Shown here piece after piece: positions 33,854 to 40,638 of a DNA stretch of 43,523 bases. The notes beneath the pieces were generated by a model. It made no database searches, had not been told where the DNA came from, and saw only the letters and a program-made list of their open reading frames with translations. A program made the position numbers and the translations under genes. Location: contig CAYMKW010000012.1 of assembly GCA_964391365.1 (NCBI GenBank), forward strand, positions 1-43,523, read 5' to 3'. The first letter of the stretch is position 1. Each line of letters opens with the position of its first letter. The DNA is from SXMI01 sp964391365 (lineage in GTDB: Bacteria > Actinomycetota > Acidimicrobiia > Acidimicrobiales > Microtrichaceae).

Positions 33854-34386
33854 GGTGTCCGCACCCGGATCACGCAGGCGTCGTCGCCGCGGAGCACGCA
33901 TGTCGGCTGGGTGATCTCCACCGCCACGTCGTAGTGATCGGCGGCCCCGGCGACGAGACCCTCGGCGAGGGCGCAGAGTTGGCGATGCGACTCGTAGTGG
34001 AGCTCGACCGTGTCGTCATCGGGTCGCTCGGCACGGAACGTCGGGGTCCGTGCGTCGGGGTAGAGCTTGTGGACCTCCGGGTGGATGACGTCGTCGAGAT
34101 GGGTGGGCAGTGCCTGAAGGTCGTCGAGGCCGTCGAGCAGGTCAGGGTGTCGGGCCGCCAGATGGGCGAACCCGTGACGACCGGCGTGGCGGAGCACGTC
34201 GGGCGTGGGCAGGCCGGTCGCGTTGCTCAGCTCCTCGGCGACCCGGACCAGGTCCTCGTCGGGGTAGCTGCCCAGTGAGGTGTAGGCCCCGCGGATCCCG
34301 GCGGACTCGACGGCGTCGTCCCAGGCGTTGGCGGGCAGCGTCTCGTCGACGACGTCCTCGACGATGTTGAACACGACGCCCTTCAC
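33850..34386 (-). CDS. H-NOX haem nitric oxide/oxygen-binding protein
   Basis: A 178-residue haem sensor of the HNOB family, related to the haem domain of soluble guanylate cyclase. It begins KGVVFNIVEDVVDE, has the proximal haem ligand at H102 in DDVIHPEVHKLYPDA and the diagnostic haem-propionate motif Y131-x-S-x-R135 (YESHR). The segment LYPDARTPTF also fits the family. Whether it binds oxygen or only NO depends on a distal tyrosine that I cannot place with certainty. GTG at 34386 is preceded by AGGTGAG at about seven bases and overlaps the stop of a short upstream ORF. It is followed by a kinase, a regulator and a hybrid kinase, all overlapping, which makes it the sensor of a signalling operon. 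Confidence 0.93.
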   Translation of the reverse strand: MKGVVFNIVEDVVDETLPANAWDDAVESAGIRGAYTSLGSYPDEDLVRVAEELSNATGLPTPDVLRHAGRHGFAHLAARHPDLLDGLDDLQALPTHLDDVIHPEVHKLYPDARTPTFRAERPDDDTVELHYESHRQLCALAEGLVAGAADHYDVAVEITQPTCVLRGDDACVIRVRTP

Positions 34387-34487
34387 CGGGATCTCACCTT
34401 CATCGACGTGGGTTTCGGAGATCGAAGCCGGGTGGTGGCATCGCCGGCCGACAGGCGACGCGGTCCCGATCCCCCGGAGCGGAACAT
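34383..34487 (-). CDS. 34-residue leader ORF coupled to H-NOX
   Basis: A short frame, MFRSGGSGPRRLSAGDATTR and 14 more residues, begins at ATG 34487 behind a strong AAGGAG site (34498-34493, five bases of spacing). Its TGA overlaps the GTG start of the H-NOX gene (GTGA). The peptide is Arg/Ser/Pro-rich with no family resemblance. Strong ribosome sites are scarce here, so this looks like a real translated leader that may set H-NOX translation. It could also be chance; there is no independent evidence of expression. Confidence 0.5.
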   Translation of the reverse strand: MFRSGGSGPRRLSAGDATTRLRSPKPTSMKVRSR

Positions 34488-34574
34488 GAGCACTCCTTGA
34501 GGCTACGGGATCGCCGGCCCGATCGGTGGCCGTTCGCGCCGGAGATCGATCGGGCGCCCGGGCGGTGTCGGCGT

Positions 34575-35204
34575 TCAGTCCCGGTGGAGCGCTGCGGTGA
34601 GGTGTTCGAGGAGTTCGTCGTAGGTTTCGACGGCCGGGAACTGGGGGAACTCGGCCTGCACGTTCGCGGGCGAGCGGAACAGGAACCCCCGGTCGGCCTC
34701 GCCCAGCATGGTGGTGTCGTTGTAGGAGTCGCCGGCGGCGACCACCCGGTAACGGAGGTCGTGGAACGAGCGGACGGCGCAACGCTTCTGGTCGGGTTGG
34801 CGCAGCCGGTAGTCGACCACCCGGTCGTCCTCGACGACGAGGCGGTGGCACAGGATCGTCGGCCAGCCGAGCTGGGCCATGAGAGGGGCGGCGAACTGCT
34901 CGAAGGTGTCGGAGAGGATGACGACCTGGGTGCGTGTCCGGAGCTCGTCGAGGAACGCCCGGGCACCCTCGAGCGGCGTCAGCCCGGCGATCACCTCCTG
35001 GATGTCGGCCAGTCCCAGACCGTGTTCGGCCAGCAGGTCGAGGCGGTAGCGCATGAGCACGTCGTAGTCGGGCTCGTCGCGCGTCGTCCGGCGGAGCGCC
35101 TCGATGCCGGTCCGCTCCGCGAAGGCCACCCAGATCTCGGGAACCAGGACGCCTTCGAGGTCGAGGCAGACGAGGTGCTGGCGGTCATCGGGTTGCTCGC
35201 TCAC
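34575..35204 (-). CDS. thrH: ThrH-type phosphoserine phosphatase/homoserine phosphotransferase
   Basis: A HAD-superfamily enzyme of 209 residues that matches Pseudomonas ThrH over its whole length as I recall it: LVCLDLEGVLVPEIWVAFAE, TTRDEPDYDVLM, QEVIAGLTPLEGA, VVILSDTFEQF, AAGDSYNDTTML and EFPQFPAV. ThrH uses D15-x-E17 in motif I instead of the usual DxD and can move phosphate from phosphoserine to homoserine, linking serine and threonine synthesis. Here it could supply serine, or phosphohomoserine as a bypass of ThrB. GTG at 35204 gives VSEQPDDRQHLVCLD and has GACACT exactly six bases upstream. It is divergent from the LAxTG surface protein gene. Confidence 0.93.
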   Translation of the reverse strand: MSEQPDDRQHLVCLDLEGVLVPEIWVAFAERTGIEALRRTTRDEPDYDVLMRYRLDLLAEHGLGLADIQEVIAGLTPLEGARAFLDELRTRTQVVILSDTFEQFAAPLMAQLGWPTILCHRLVVEDDRVVDYRLRQPDQKRCAVRSFHDLRYRVVAAGDSYNDTTMLGEADRGFLFRSPANVQAEFPQFPAVETYDELLEHLTAALHRD

Positions 35205-35210
35205 CCGCAC

Positions 35211-35216
35211 AGTGTC
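35211..35216 (-). promoter_or_regulatory. -10 box (GACACT), leaderless geometry for thrH
   Basis: GACACT on the minus strand, six bases (gtgcgg), then GTG at 35204. Confidence 0.4.
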
Positions 35217-35306
35217 GTTGGGGTGGGCGACGTCGACAAGACGAAGGTCCCGGTCCGTCTGGCGACCGGGCCTGCACCAGCCCCGGTCGGGCACGACGGG
35301 ACTCCC

Positions 35307-35795
35307 ATGCAGCACACACACCGCACACCCAGAACCATCCGCCTCGCCGTCCTCGGCACGTTCCTCTTCGCCGGCGCGCTCCTTGCGGCGCCCGCGGTGG
35401 GAGCCGCCATGGGTGCGCCGAGCTGTTCCGGCCCATCCAACGGGGGCAGCAAGTGCGTGAGCACCACGACGACCACGGAGGCGACCACGACCACGGAGGC
35501 GACGACGACCACGGAGGCGACCACGACCACGGAGGCTCCGACCACGACCGCAGAGGTCGCCGGCGAGACGACGGTTCCGACCACGGCCGTCCTGCCGCCC
35601 GTGTCGGTGGCAGGCATCACCGAGACCCGGGTGGTCCGCACGCCGTCGCCGGCACTGAGCGGAACGACAGAGCTGGCGCTCACCGGTCCGTCCGATCGGC
35701 CGGCCGCACCGCTCGGACTGGCGCTCGTCCTGGTCGGTGCCACGATGGTGGTCCTGAGCGTCCGGGCCGCCCGGAGCCAGCGGGCCCAGGACTGA
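35307..35795 (+). CDS. Thr-rich surface protein with LAxTG sorting signal
   Basis: A 162-residue exported protein: signal peptide (about 10-33), a short cysteine-containing segment (C40 and C50), a threonine-rich stretch with four TTTTEA units (55-78), a variable stalk, then LALTG (123-127), a hydrophobic segment (135-152) and a basic end (RAARSQR). LAxTG followed by a membrane segment and positive charges is the class E sortase signal of high-GC Gram-positive bacteria, so the protein is probably linked to the cell wall. No folded domain is visible; it may act as a spacer or glycosylated coat protein. The start is ATG at 35307; no strong ribosome site is seen. No sortase gene lies in the window. 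Confidence 0.8.
   Translation: MQHTHRTPRTIRLAVLGTFLFAGALLAAPAVGAAMGAPSCSGPSNGGSKCVSTTTTTEATTTTEATTTTEATTTTEAPTTTAEVAGETTVPTTAVLPPVSVAGITETRVVRTPSPALSGTTELALTGPSDRPAAPLGLALVLVGATMVVLSVRAARSQRAQD
35466..35537 (+). repeat. Four tandem 18-bp units coding TTTTEA
   Basis: Four units of the type accacgaccacggaggcg, differing only at third codon positions, code for TTTTEA. The synonymous differences suggest selection on the peptide rather than very recent slippage. Confidence 0.9.
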
Positions 35796-35830
35796 TCGAC
35801 CCGGCCGGCACATCGTCGGCCGGACTGCAC

Positions 35831-35874
35831 GACAGCGGGTCGGGACCGGACAGTCCGGGTCCCGGCCCGCTGTC
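35831..35874 (+). terminator. Strong hairpin after the LAxTG gene
   Basis: Arms of 17 bases (gacagcgggtcgggacc / ggtcccggcccgctgtc, one G-U pair) with a 10-base loop, 36 bp after the stop codon. Confidence 0.65.
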
Positions 35875-35924
35875 GCGCGTGTGTCGACCGTTGGTTGCGT
35901 GCGTGGAGTGCGTCCGGAATCAGC

Positions 35925-35930
35925 CACACT
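35925..35930 (+). promoter_or_regulatory. -10 box (CACACT), leaderless geometry
   Basis: CACACT, six bases (cgacgg), then GTG at 35937. Confidence 0.45.
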
Positions 35931-35936
35931 CGACGG

Positions 35937-36773
35937 GTGGAATCCTCGTCACTCGCAGCCGATGCCGACCACCGCGGTCCGGCCGTGGCGAACGCCCTCC
36001 AGCCGTACGTCGGTCGTGCCGGACTGGAGGGACGCCGGTGGTGGCCCCTGCCTCCCCGGAGCGTTGCGCCCGGGCTGGCGGTCGGCGGCGCCGTGCTGCT
36101 GTCGCTCGGCGTCGCGCTGGCCGTTCTGGTGGCGCGGAATCGGGCGGGCATGGACGCCCGGGACCTGCCGCTCAACGAGTGGTTCCGCGACCTGGGGTTG
36201 TCGAACGGACTGCTGTTCCAGTTCGGAGAGGCGCTCTCGTGGATCGGTTCCGGTCGGCGCACCGGGCCGATCGTCATCGTCTTCGCGGTCGTGCTCCTCG
36301 TCCTGCGCCAATGGCGCTGGGCGGTGTTCCAGTTGCTGGTGACGGAGGTCGGCTACCTCATCTCCGACCTGGCGAAGGTGGCCGTGGCCCGGCAGCGCCC
36401 ACCGTGGGTCGACTTCGGACCACTGGAGATGGGCACCTCGTTCCCCTCGGGCCACACCTTCGGCGGAGTCACCGCGTGGGTGACGATGGGGCTGGTGCTG
36501 TGGTTCCTCCTACCCAGGGCGTGGTCGACCGTGTTGGCGGTGTCCTGCTGGTGCGTGGGGTTGCTCAACGGTCCGGCCAGGCTGGTGGTGGGCGTCCACT
36601 GGGTGACCGACGTGGTCGGGGGGCTCCTGCTCGGCACCGGCTGGCTGCTGGTCGTCTCCGCTGCCTGCCTGTGGGTGTGGGGGCCCCGGAGCGGCAGTGG
36701 GAGGGATCCGGGCTCCGGGATCGACGAAGCAGGGCAGATCGGTTCTCCGGGGGCCGGGGCCTCGACGCCCTGA
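35937..36773 (+). CDS. PAP2-family membrane phosphatase
   Basis: A 278-residue integral membrane protein with about six membrane segments. It has the three PAP2 motifs: KVAVARQRP (KxxxxxxRP), PSGHTF, and RLVVGVHWVTD (RxxxxxHxxxD). These enzymes remove phosphate from lipid phosphates such as undecaprenyl diphosphate or phosphatidic acid at the outer face. Which lipid is used cannot be told. Within the window the processive glycosyltransferase and cell-wall proteins would fit a role in lipid carrier recycling, but they are far away. GTG at 35937 is chosen on promoter spacing; the frame is open 14 codons further upstream. Confidence 0.9.
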   Translation: MESSSLAADADHRGPAVANALQPYVGRAGLEGRRWWPLPPRSVAPGLAVGGAVLLSLGVALAVLVARNRAGMDARDLPLNEWFRDLGLSNGLLFQFGEALSWIGSGRRTGPIVIVFAVVLLVLRQWRWAVFQLLVTEVGYLISDLAKVAVARQRPPWVDFGPLEMGTSFPSGHTFGGVTAWVTMGLVLWFLLPRAWSTVLAVSCWCVGLLNGPARLVVGVHWVTDVVGGLLLGTGWLLVVSAACLWVWGPRSGSGRDPGSGIDEAGQIGSPGAGASTP

Positions 36774-36820
36774 CGACGCCGGCCCGGCCGTTCTCGACCG
36801 ACGTCCGGCGTCGGCGGTGG

Positions 36821-36897
36821 TGGTACGCCCCCTGGGACTCGAACCCAGAACCTGCGGATTAAGAGTCCGACGCTCTGACCAATTGAGCTAGAGGCGC
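36821..36897 (-). tRNA. tRNA-Lys (anticodon CTT)
   Basis: Minus-strand cloverleaf with acceptor GCGCCTC / GGGGCGT (two G-U pairs), anticodon loop CTCTTAA (anticodon CTT), T arm CTGGGTTCGAGTCCCAG and encoded CCA. A 27-43 mismatch in the anticodon stem is tolerated in such genes. Confidence 0.95.
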
Positions 36898-36974
36898 AGG
36901 TACCTGCCGGAGCAGGCCCATTGATTGTAGCGACACGGTCCGCACCGGCCGAACCGGTTCGCTCCGCTCGCGTT

Positions 36975-37053
36975 TGGGGTGACCGAGGGGATTTGAACCC
37001 CCGACCTCCAGGGCCACAACCTGGCGCTCTAACCGAACTGAGCTACGGCCACC
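36975..37053 (-). tRNA. tRNA-His (anticodon GTG)
   Basis: Minus-strand cloverleaf with acceptor GTGGCCG / CGGTCAC, the extra encoded G at position -1 facing C73 that marks tRNA-His, anticodon stem CCAGG / CCTGG with loop TTGTGGC (anticodon GTG) and encoded CCA. Confidence 0.96.
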
Positions 37054-37119
37054 ATGCGGGAAGGGGACTCTAGCCCGCAGTCGACCGCCGACTGGAACGC
37101 AGATCGGCGTCCCGCTCGC

Positions 37120-37125
37120 TACGGT
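37120..37125 (+). promoter_or_regulatory. -10 box (TACGGT), leaderless geometry
   Basis: TACGGT, six bases (gctccg), then GTG at 37132. Confidence 0.5.
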
Positions 37126-37131
37126 GCTCCG

Positions 37132-37629
37132 GTGGCCGGTTCGGTGAAGAGGAGCCTGCGAGTCGCCGTCGGTCGGCTGGCCTCGAGCGGGGCGTTCCAG
37201 CGCAACGGGCCTCGTTTCGTGCCGAAGCTCGACGATCTGGCCCATCGGCTGACGGGAGGCCGCTGGACCTTCTCCGACGCCGTGCTCCCCGTCGTCGTGT
37301 TGACGACGACGGGTGCCCGATCGGGGCTGCAGCGGACCGTCCCGCTCGCGGCGTGGCGGGACGGCCAGGATTTCGTGGTCGTCGGGTCCAACTTCGGACG
37401 GGAACGACACCCTGCATGGTCGACGAACCTGGTCGCCAATCCCGAAGCCCGGGTGGCGTTCCGGGGTGAAGAGTTCGCCGTGCGGGCCGAGCTGCTCGAC
37501 GACGCCGAGCGGGAGCGGGTCTGGCCCGACCTGCTGGCGCAGTGGCCGCTGTTCGACCGGTATGCCGAGACGAGCGGCCGGGATCTCCGTGTGTTCCGGT
37601 TGCGGCGCTCCAGACCGCCCGTCATCTGA
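37132..37629 (+). CDS. Deazaflavin (F420)-dependent nitroreductase family protein
   Basis: A 165-residue protein of the DDN family (split beta-barrel flavin fold), known from the mycobacterial nitroreductase that activates pretomanid. The conserved core reads LTTTGARSGLQRTVPLAAW, then DFVVVGSNFGRERHPAWSTN and LVANPEARVAFRGEEFAVRA. Such proteins use reduced coenzyme F420; their natural substrates are often quinones or unknown. GTG at 37132 fits the promoter spacing; the frame is open upstream to 37054, but that part overlaps the edge of the tRNA-His region and looks non-coding. It sits between tRNA genes on both sides without operon partners. Confidence 0.88.
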   Translation: MAGSVKRSLRVAVGRLASSGAFQRNGPRFVPKLDDLAHRLTGGRWTFSDAVLPVVVLTTTGARSGLQRTVPLAAWRDGQDFVVVGSNFGRERHPAWSTNLVANPEARVAFRGEEFAVRAELLDDAERERVWPDLLAQWPLFDRYAETSGRDLRVFRLRRSRPPVI

Positions 37630-37694
37630 GTCCCAGCGTTCGTCCCGGCAGCCCACTGCGGGGTCGGTCGGACAGCGTGCGAGACTCCGATCCG

Positions 37695-37771
37695 GCCCTC
37701 GTAGCTCAGCTGGATAGAGCAGCGGACTTCTAATCCGCCGGTCGCAGGTTCGAATCCTGCCGAGGGCGCCA
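37695..37771 (+). tRNA. tRNA-Arg (anticodon TCT)
   Basis: Acceptor GCCCTCG / CGAGGGC, D arm with GTAGCTCAGCTGGATAGAGC, anticodon stem GCGGA / TCCGC with loop CTTCTAA (anticodon TCT), T arm GCAGGTTCGAATCCTGC, discriminator G and encoded CCA. Confidence 0.96.
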
Positions 37772-37848
37772 GCAGCCGATCACGCCGAGTCGTCGTCCGA
37801 CCGGTCGGGGCGCCGCTCCCGGCTGCTCCGTTCATCCGGAGTCCTCGC

Positions 37849-37854
37849 TACGAT
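37849..37854 (+). promoter_or_regulatory. Candidate -10 box (TACGAT)
   Basis: TACGAT lies 28 bp before GTG at 37883; a GAGGGGG ribosome site at 37871-37877 would be on the transcript. This gene is therefore led, unlike several neighbours. Confidence 0.45.
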
Positions 37855-37882
37855 CACCCCCAGTTCACTCGAGGGGGTCGAT

Positions 37883-38938
37883 GTGCGGGGACGAGCGCTG
37901 GCGGTGGCGGGGATCGTCGCCGGGTTGCTGCTGGGGGCGTGCAGCTCCGGGGACGAGCAGTCCGAGGTGGATGTGACCGGGTCACCGACCTCCGAGTCGA
38001 CGACGACGGTGGCACCGACGACGACCGTCCCGGCCGGACCGTGCGTGCTGGAGCCGGACACCCGGGTTCGTGACGTGACGTTCGCCGAGCTGCAGCGCTT
38101 CGAGCTGGTCAACGGCGAGCCGATCCCGACCTTCGCCGAGTTCCTCGACCTGGCCGACGAAGCCGGGGTGGGCGTGCTCCCGGAGGTCAAGTACTTCCCG
38201 GACGTTGAGGGCGGGGCCACCGTCACGTGGAGCACGGAGCAGCTCGACGAATACCGGTCGATGATCGAGGAGCGGTCGGGGATCAGCGAGGTGCTGGTCG
38301 GCTCGTTTCAGGAGTCGGCTCTCGCCTACTTCGCCGGGTCGCAGCCGGAGTGGACCAGGGTGTGGTTCCGGGGGATCGGCAGCGAGGATGCGTTCGTCCC
38401 GCCCACGGTCGAGGAGATGCGCACCAGGGCGCCGTCGGCCAACGCGCTGGGGGTGATCAACGTCCTGTACTTCCGGGGGGTCTTCCCGGGTGATGGGGCG
38501 ACCTACGACGTGCCGCAGGCGTTCGCCGATGCCGGGATCCCCGTCTACGTGTGGTTCAACGTCGCCACGGGTGGCGATTCGCCAGAGGGCTCGCCACCGT
38601 TCGGTGGAGCGGTGCCGTCTCCGGGCTGGACCGAGGTCGCAATGATCGAACCGCCCAACGTCGACTGGATCGCGACCGACCGCCCCGCAGAGTACGAGGC
38701 GTGGTCGACCAGTGGCGAGGCGTCGGATCCGGCGCCGGTCATGGTCGCCCACCGCGGTGGCGGCGAGGACGGCGTCAGCGAGAACGCACTGTCGGCGTTC
38801 CGGGCTGCGATCGACGCGGGCGCCGATGTGCTGGAGACCGACGTGCAGTGGACGGCGCCGACGGCCGAGGAGCCGAACGGTGTGCCGGTGCTGATGCACG
38901 ACGCGACGATCAACCGGACGGCCCGCTGTCGGGCCTGA
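37883..38938 (+). CDS. Lipoprotein with circularly permuted glycerophosphodiester phosphodiesterase domain
   Basis: A 351-residue lipoprotein: signal peptide with lipobox LLGAC (C20), a Ser/Thr linker to about 52, then a GDPD domain in swapped order. Residues 61-275 match the second part of secreted GDPDs (RVRDVTFAELQRF, GEPIPTFAEFLDLA, the catalytic LPEVKY with E101 and K103, VGSFQESAL, and the usual C-terminus DRPAEYEAW). After a short linker, residues 286-347 match the first part: VMVAHRGGGEDGVSENALSA (H290, R291, E300, N301), VLETDVQW (E318, D320) and VLMHDATINRT (H339, D340). The end NRTARC would continue directly into RVRDVTF in a normal GDPD. All catalytic residues are present in one frame with no N run. 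The activity (glycerophosphodiester to glycerol 3-phosphate plus alcohol) is inferred. GTG at 37883 has GAGGGGG upstream. Confidence 0.85.
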   Translation: MRGRALAVAGIVAGLLLGACSSGDEQSEVDVTGSPTSESTTTVAPTTTVPAGPCVLEPDTRVRDVTFAELQRFELVNGEPIPTFAEFLDLADEAGVGVLPEVKYFPDVEGGATVTWSTEQLDEYRSMIEERSGISEVLVGSFQESALAYFAGSQPEWTRVWFRGIGSEDAFVPPTVEEMRTRAPSANALGVINVLYFRGVFPGDGATYDVPQAFADAGIPVYVWFNVATGGDSPEGSPPFGGAVPSPGWTEVAMIEPPNVDWIATDRPAEYEAWSTSGEASDPAPVMVAHRGGGEDGVSENALSAFRAAIDAGADVLETDVQWTAPTAEEPNGVPVLMHDATINRTARCRA

Positions 38939-38986
38939 CGCCGGAGCGCGGGGTCGTGCCGTCCGTCGCAAGGCTCGCGTCCGCGC

Positions 38987-39157
38987 ATGGATGAGCTCGA
39001 GGACTTCCACACCGCCAACACCCGGTTCACGCACGCCGCTGCTGCGTTCACCGCCCTCGAGCGGCGGGTGGCGGCCTGTCAGCGGGCCGGCCGGCTCAGG
39101 TCGAGTCGTCCTCCCGAGCCCGTCGACGTCGCTTGGTTCCCACGACGACGGCGATGA
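38987..39157 (+). pseudogene. Fragment or small paralogue of the ferritin-like gene N-terminus
   Basis: A 56-codon frame starts MDELEDFHTANTRF, nearly identical to MDELEDFYTANARL at the start of the ferritin-like gene at 40132. The similarity stops after 14 residues; the rest (THAAAAFTALERRVAACQR) lacks the ExxH metal sites and then runs into the end of the DUF1028 gene on the other strand. No promoter or ribosome site resembles that of the full gene. I read it as a remnant of a duplication that now lies beyond the DUF1028 gene; a genuine small protein with a shared N-terminal tag is the alternative. Confidence 0.5.
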
Positions 39158-40028
39158 TCACGGCGAGGACTGCGACCACCACGACGGCCACGACGACACC
39201 GATGAGTGACACCGCCTCGCCGCCGAACTGCACCTCCCGGACGTTGATCCTGCCGTCGACCGGAGTGGCCGACTCGTAGGCGGCGATCATGTCGTCGACC
39301 GGGTTCGCGCCGCCGCGACGGTTGACGATCGAGATGTACGTCGACGGGACCGCGGCACTCCCCGCTGGGCTTCCTGCGAATCCGGAGTCGGTGTACGCCC
39401 AGACCGGGTCGCCGGGCTCGGCGACGATGAGGGTCGCGGATGACGCCGTCTGTTCGCCGCAGCGAGAGTCCCCACCGGCCTCGGCCCCGGCCTTGAGGGC
39501 CGCCAGTAGCCGGTCTGCGAGCGGACCCTCGACGCGATCGAACGCCTCGACTGCATCCTCGACGACGCGTTCGGACGTCAGGATGTTCCCCTGCACCGAC
39601 ACGGTGCCCTCGGCGTTGCGCCGATCGAGTGACACCGGCTCGTTCCCGGCGCCCGAGAAGCCGGCACCGCCCTTGCCGAGCAGCACGACGCCGAACTGTC
39701 GGCTGGTGGCGTCCGGATCGAACGTCGGTGAGGTCACCGCTTCGATCACATCCTCCGGCGATGCCTCCGTGGCAATCGCCCGGGCCATCGGACCGCCCGA
39801 GGCCACGTTGATCTTGGCCTGCGACGCGCCTGCTCCCTCGCCCGGAACCACGACGGCGACCCGTCCGACGTCGGCAGGCACGCAACTGGCGACAGCGACG
39901 CCGACCTCGCCGGTGCTCGGGTCGACCCCGACGACCGACCACGTCGCCCACGCCGGGGAGGCCAGGACGAACGAAGCGGCCACGGCGATCACCGATGACC
40001 TGGTCAGACGTCCGAGTGCTCGCCGCAC
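39096..40028 (-). CDS. Exported DUF1028 family protein with C-terminal membrane anchor
   Basis: A 310-residue protein with a signal peptide (about 10-29, ending SPAWA), a DUF1028 domain and a membrane segment at 277-300 followed by KRRRRARE. DUF1028 proteins resemble Ntn hydrolases; the segments TWSVVGVDPSTGEVGVAVAS, GASQAKINV and VQGNILTSERVVEDAVEAF are typical. The function of the family is not established. Anchoring outside the cell through a C-terminal helix is unusual for the family as I know it. GTG at 40028 has TACTGT seven bases upstream. A copy of the ferritin-like N-terminus lies behind it and the full ferritin-like gene starts divergently 103 bp before it. Confidence 0.83.
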   Translation of the reverse strand: MRRALGRLTRSSVIAVAASFVLASPAWATWSVVGVDPSTGEVGVAVASCVPADVGRVAVVVPGEGAGASQAKINVASGGPMARAIATEASPEDVIEAVTSPTFDPDATSRQFGVVLLGKGGAGFSGAGNEPVSLDRRNAEGTVSVQGNILTSERVVEDAVEAFDRVEGPLADRLLAALKAGAEAGGDSRCGEQTASSATLIVAEPGDPVWAYTDSGFAGSPAGSAAVPSTYISIVNRRGGANPVDDMIAAYESATPVDGRINVREVQFGGEAVSLIGVVVAVVVVAVLAVIIAVVVGTKRRRRAREDDST

Positions 40029-40035
40029 GTCCGAG

Positions 40036-40041
40036 ACAGTA
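40036..40041 (-). promoter_or_regulatory. -10 box (TACTGT), leaderless geometry
   Basis: TACTGT on the minus strand, seven bases (ctcggac), then GTG at 40028. Confidence 0.45.
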
Positions 40042-40119
40042 GTGGTGGCGCGATGGCGTCGATCCGCTGGCGACTCGCGGAGCGTTGCGGTGGCGCGTCC
40101 ACCAACGACGGGTTCGGGG

Positions 40120-40125
40120 TAGGTT
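40120..40125 (+). promoter_or_regulatory. -10 box (TAGGTT), leaderless geometry
   Basis: TAGGTT, six bases (cgatcg), then ATG at 40132, with no ribosome site. Confidence 0.5.
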
Positions 40126-40131
40126 CGATCG

Positions 40132-40617
40132 ATGGACGAACTCGAGGACTTCTACACCGCCAACGCCCGCTTGGGTGGTGTCGCCACGCTCGACGTGGAG
40201 TCGATGTGGGCGGTGTTCCGCTTGGAGCGGACCGGCCACGAGTTCTACGTGGGCCTCGCCGAGCGGATCGACCATCCGGAGGCGGCCGAGCTGCTCCGTC
40301 GCAACGGGACCGAGGAGCTGGCGCACGCCCGCAGGATCCTGAAGGCGATCGGACTGACGCTGGGCGAGGAGGTCGAGCCGTCCGAGGAACAGCTGGCGAC
40401 CCACCCGGTTCCGCTGCCCGATGCGGTTGATGCCGACCTGCTGGCGCTCGTCGTGGCCGGTGAGCAGCAGGCCGATGCCGGCTATCAGGCGTGGGCCGAT
40501 CAGGTCGACGATCCGGAGGTCGCCAAGCTGCTCCGTCTCAACGGGCGGGAGGAGACGATCCACGCCGAACGGGTCGCTCGGGCAGTGGAGTTGATGCAGG
40601 CGGCGGCCACCGACTGA
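40132..40617 (+). CDS. Ferritin-like diiron protein (rubrerythrin-type fold)
   Basis: A 161-residue soluble protein that should fold as a four-helix bundle with a two-metal site. The ligands expected for this fold are present twice in the order Glu, then ExxH: E32 (FRLERTGHEF) with E62-x-x-H65 (TEELAHARR), and E111 (VVAGEQQADAGY) with E141-x-x-H144 (REETIHAERV). There is no rubredoxin-like zinc site, so it is not a full rubrerythrin. A role in oxidative defence or iron handling is inferred from the fold. The first 14 residues recur in the fragment at 38987. It converges with sbcC, 21 bp from that gene's stop. Confidence 0.8.
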   Translation: MDELEDFYTANARLGGVATLDVESMWAVFRLERTGHEFYVGLAERIDHPEAAELLRRNGTEELAHARRILKAIGLTLGEEVEPSEEQLATHPVPLPDAVDADLLALVVAGEQQADAGYQAWADQVDDPEVAKLLRLNGREETIHAERVARAVELMQAAATD

Positions 40618-40638
40618 CCGGAGCGCTCCGCCCTGCGC

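Noticed and set aside
34575..35204. Labelling this gene as ordinary SerB
   Set aside because: Motif I is DLEGVLVPE and the whole length follows ThrH, not SerB, which has DxDST.
35453..35560. Possible CRISPR array in the short tandem repeats
   Set aside because: The 18-bp units are contiguous without spacers and code in frame for TTTTEA within an exported protein.
37883..38938. Reading the permuted GDPD as two broken genes or as an assembly chimera
   Set aside because: There is one frame, one signal peptide, a sensible linker and no N run, and every catalytic residue is kept once; a chimera cannot be excluded without reads but is less simple.
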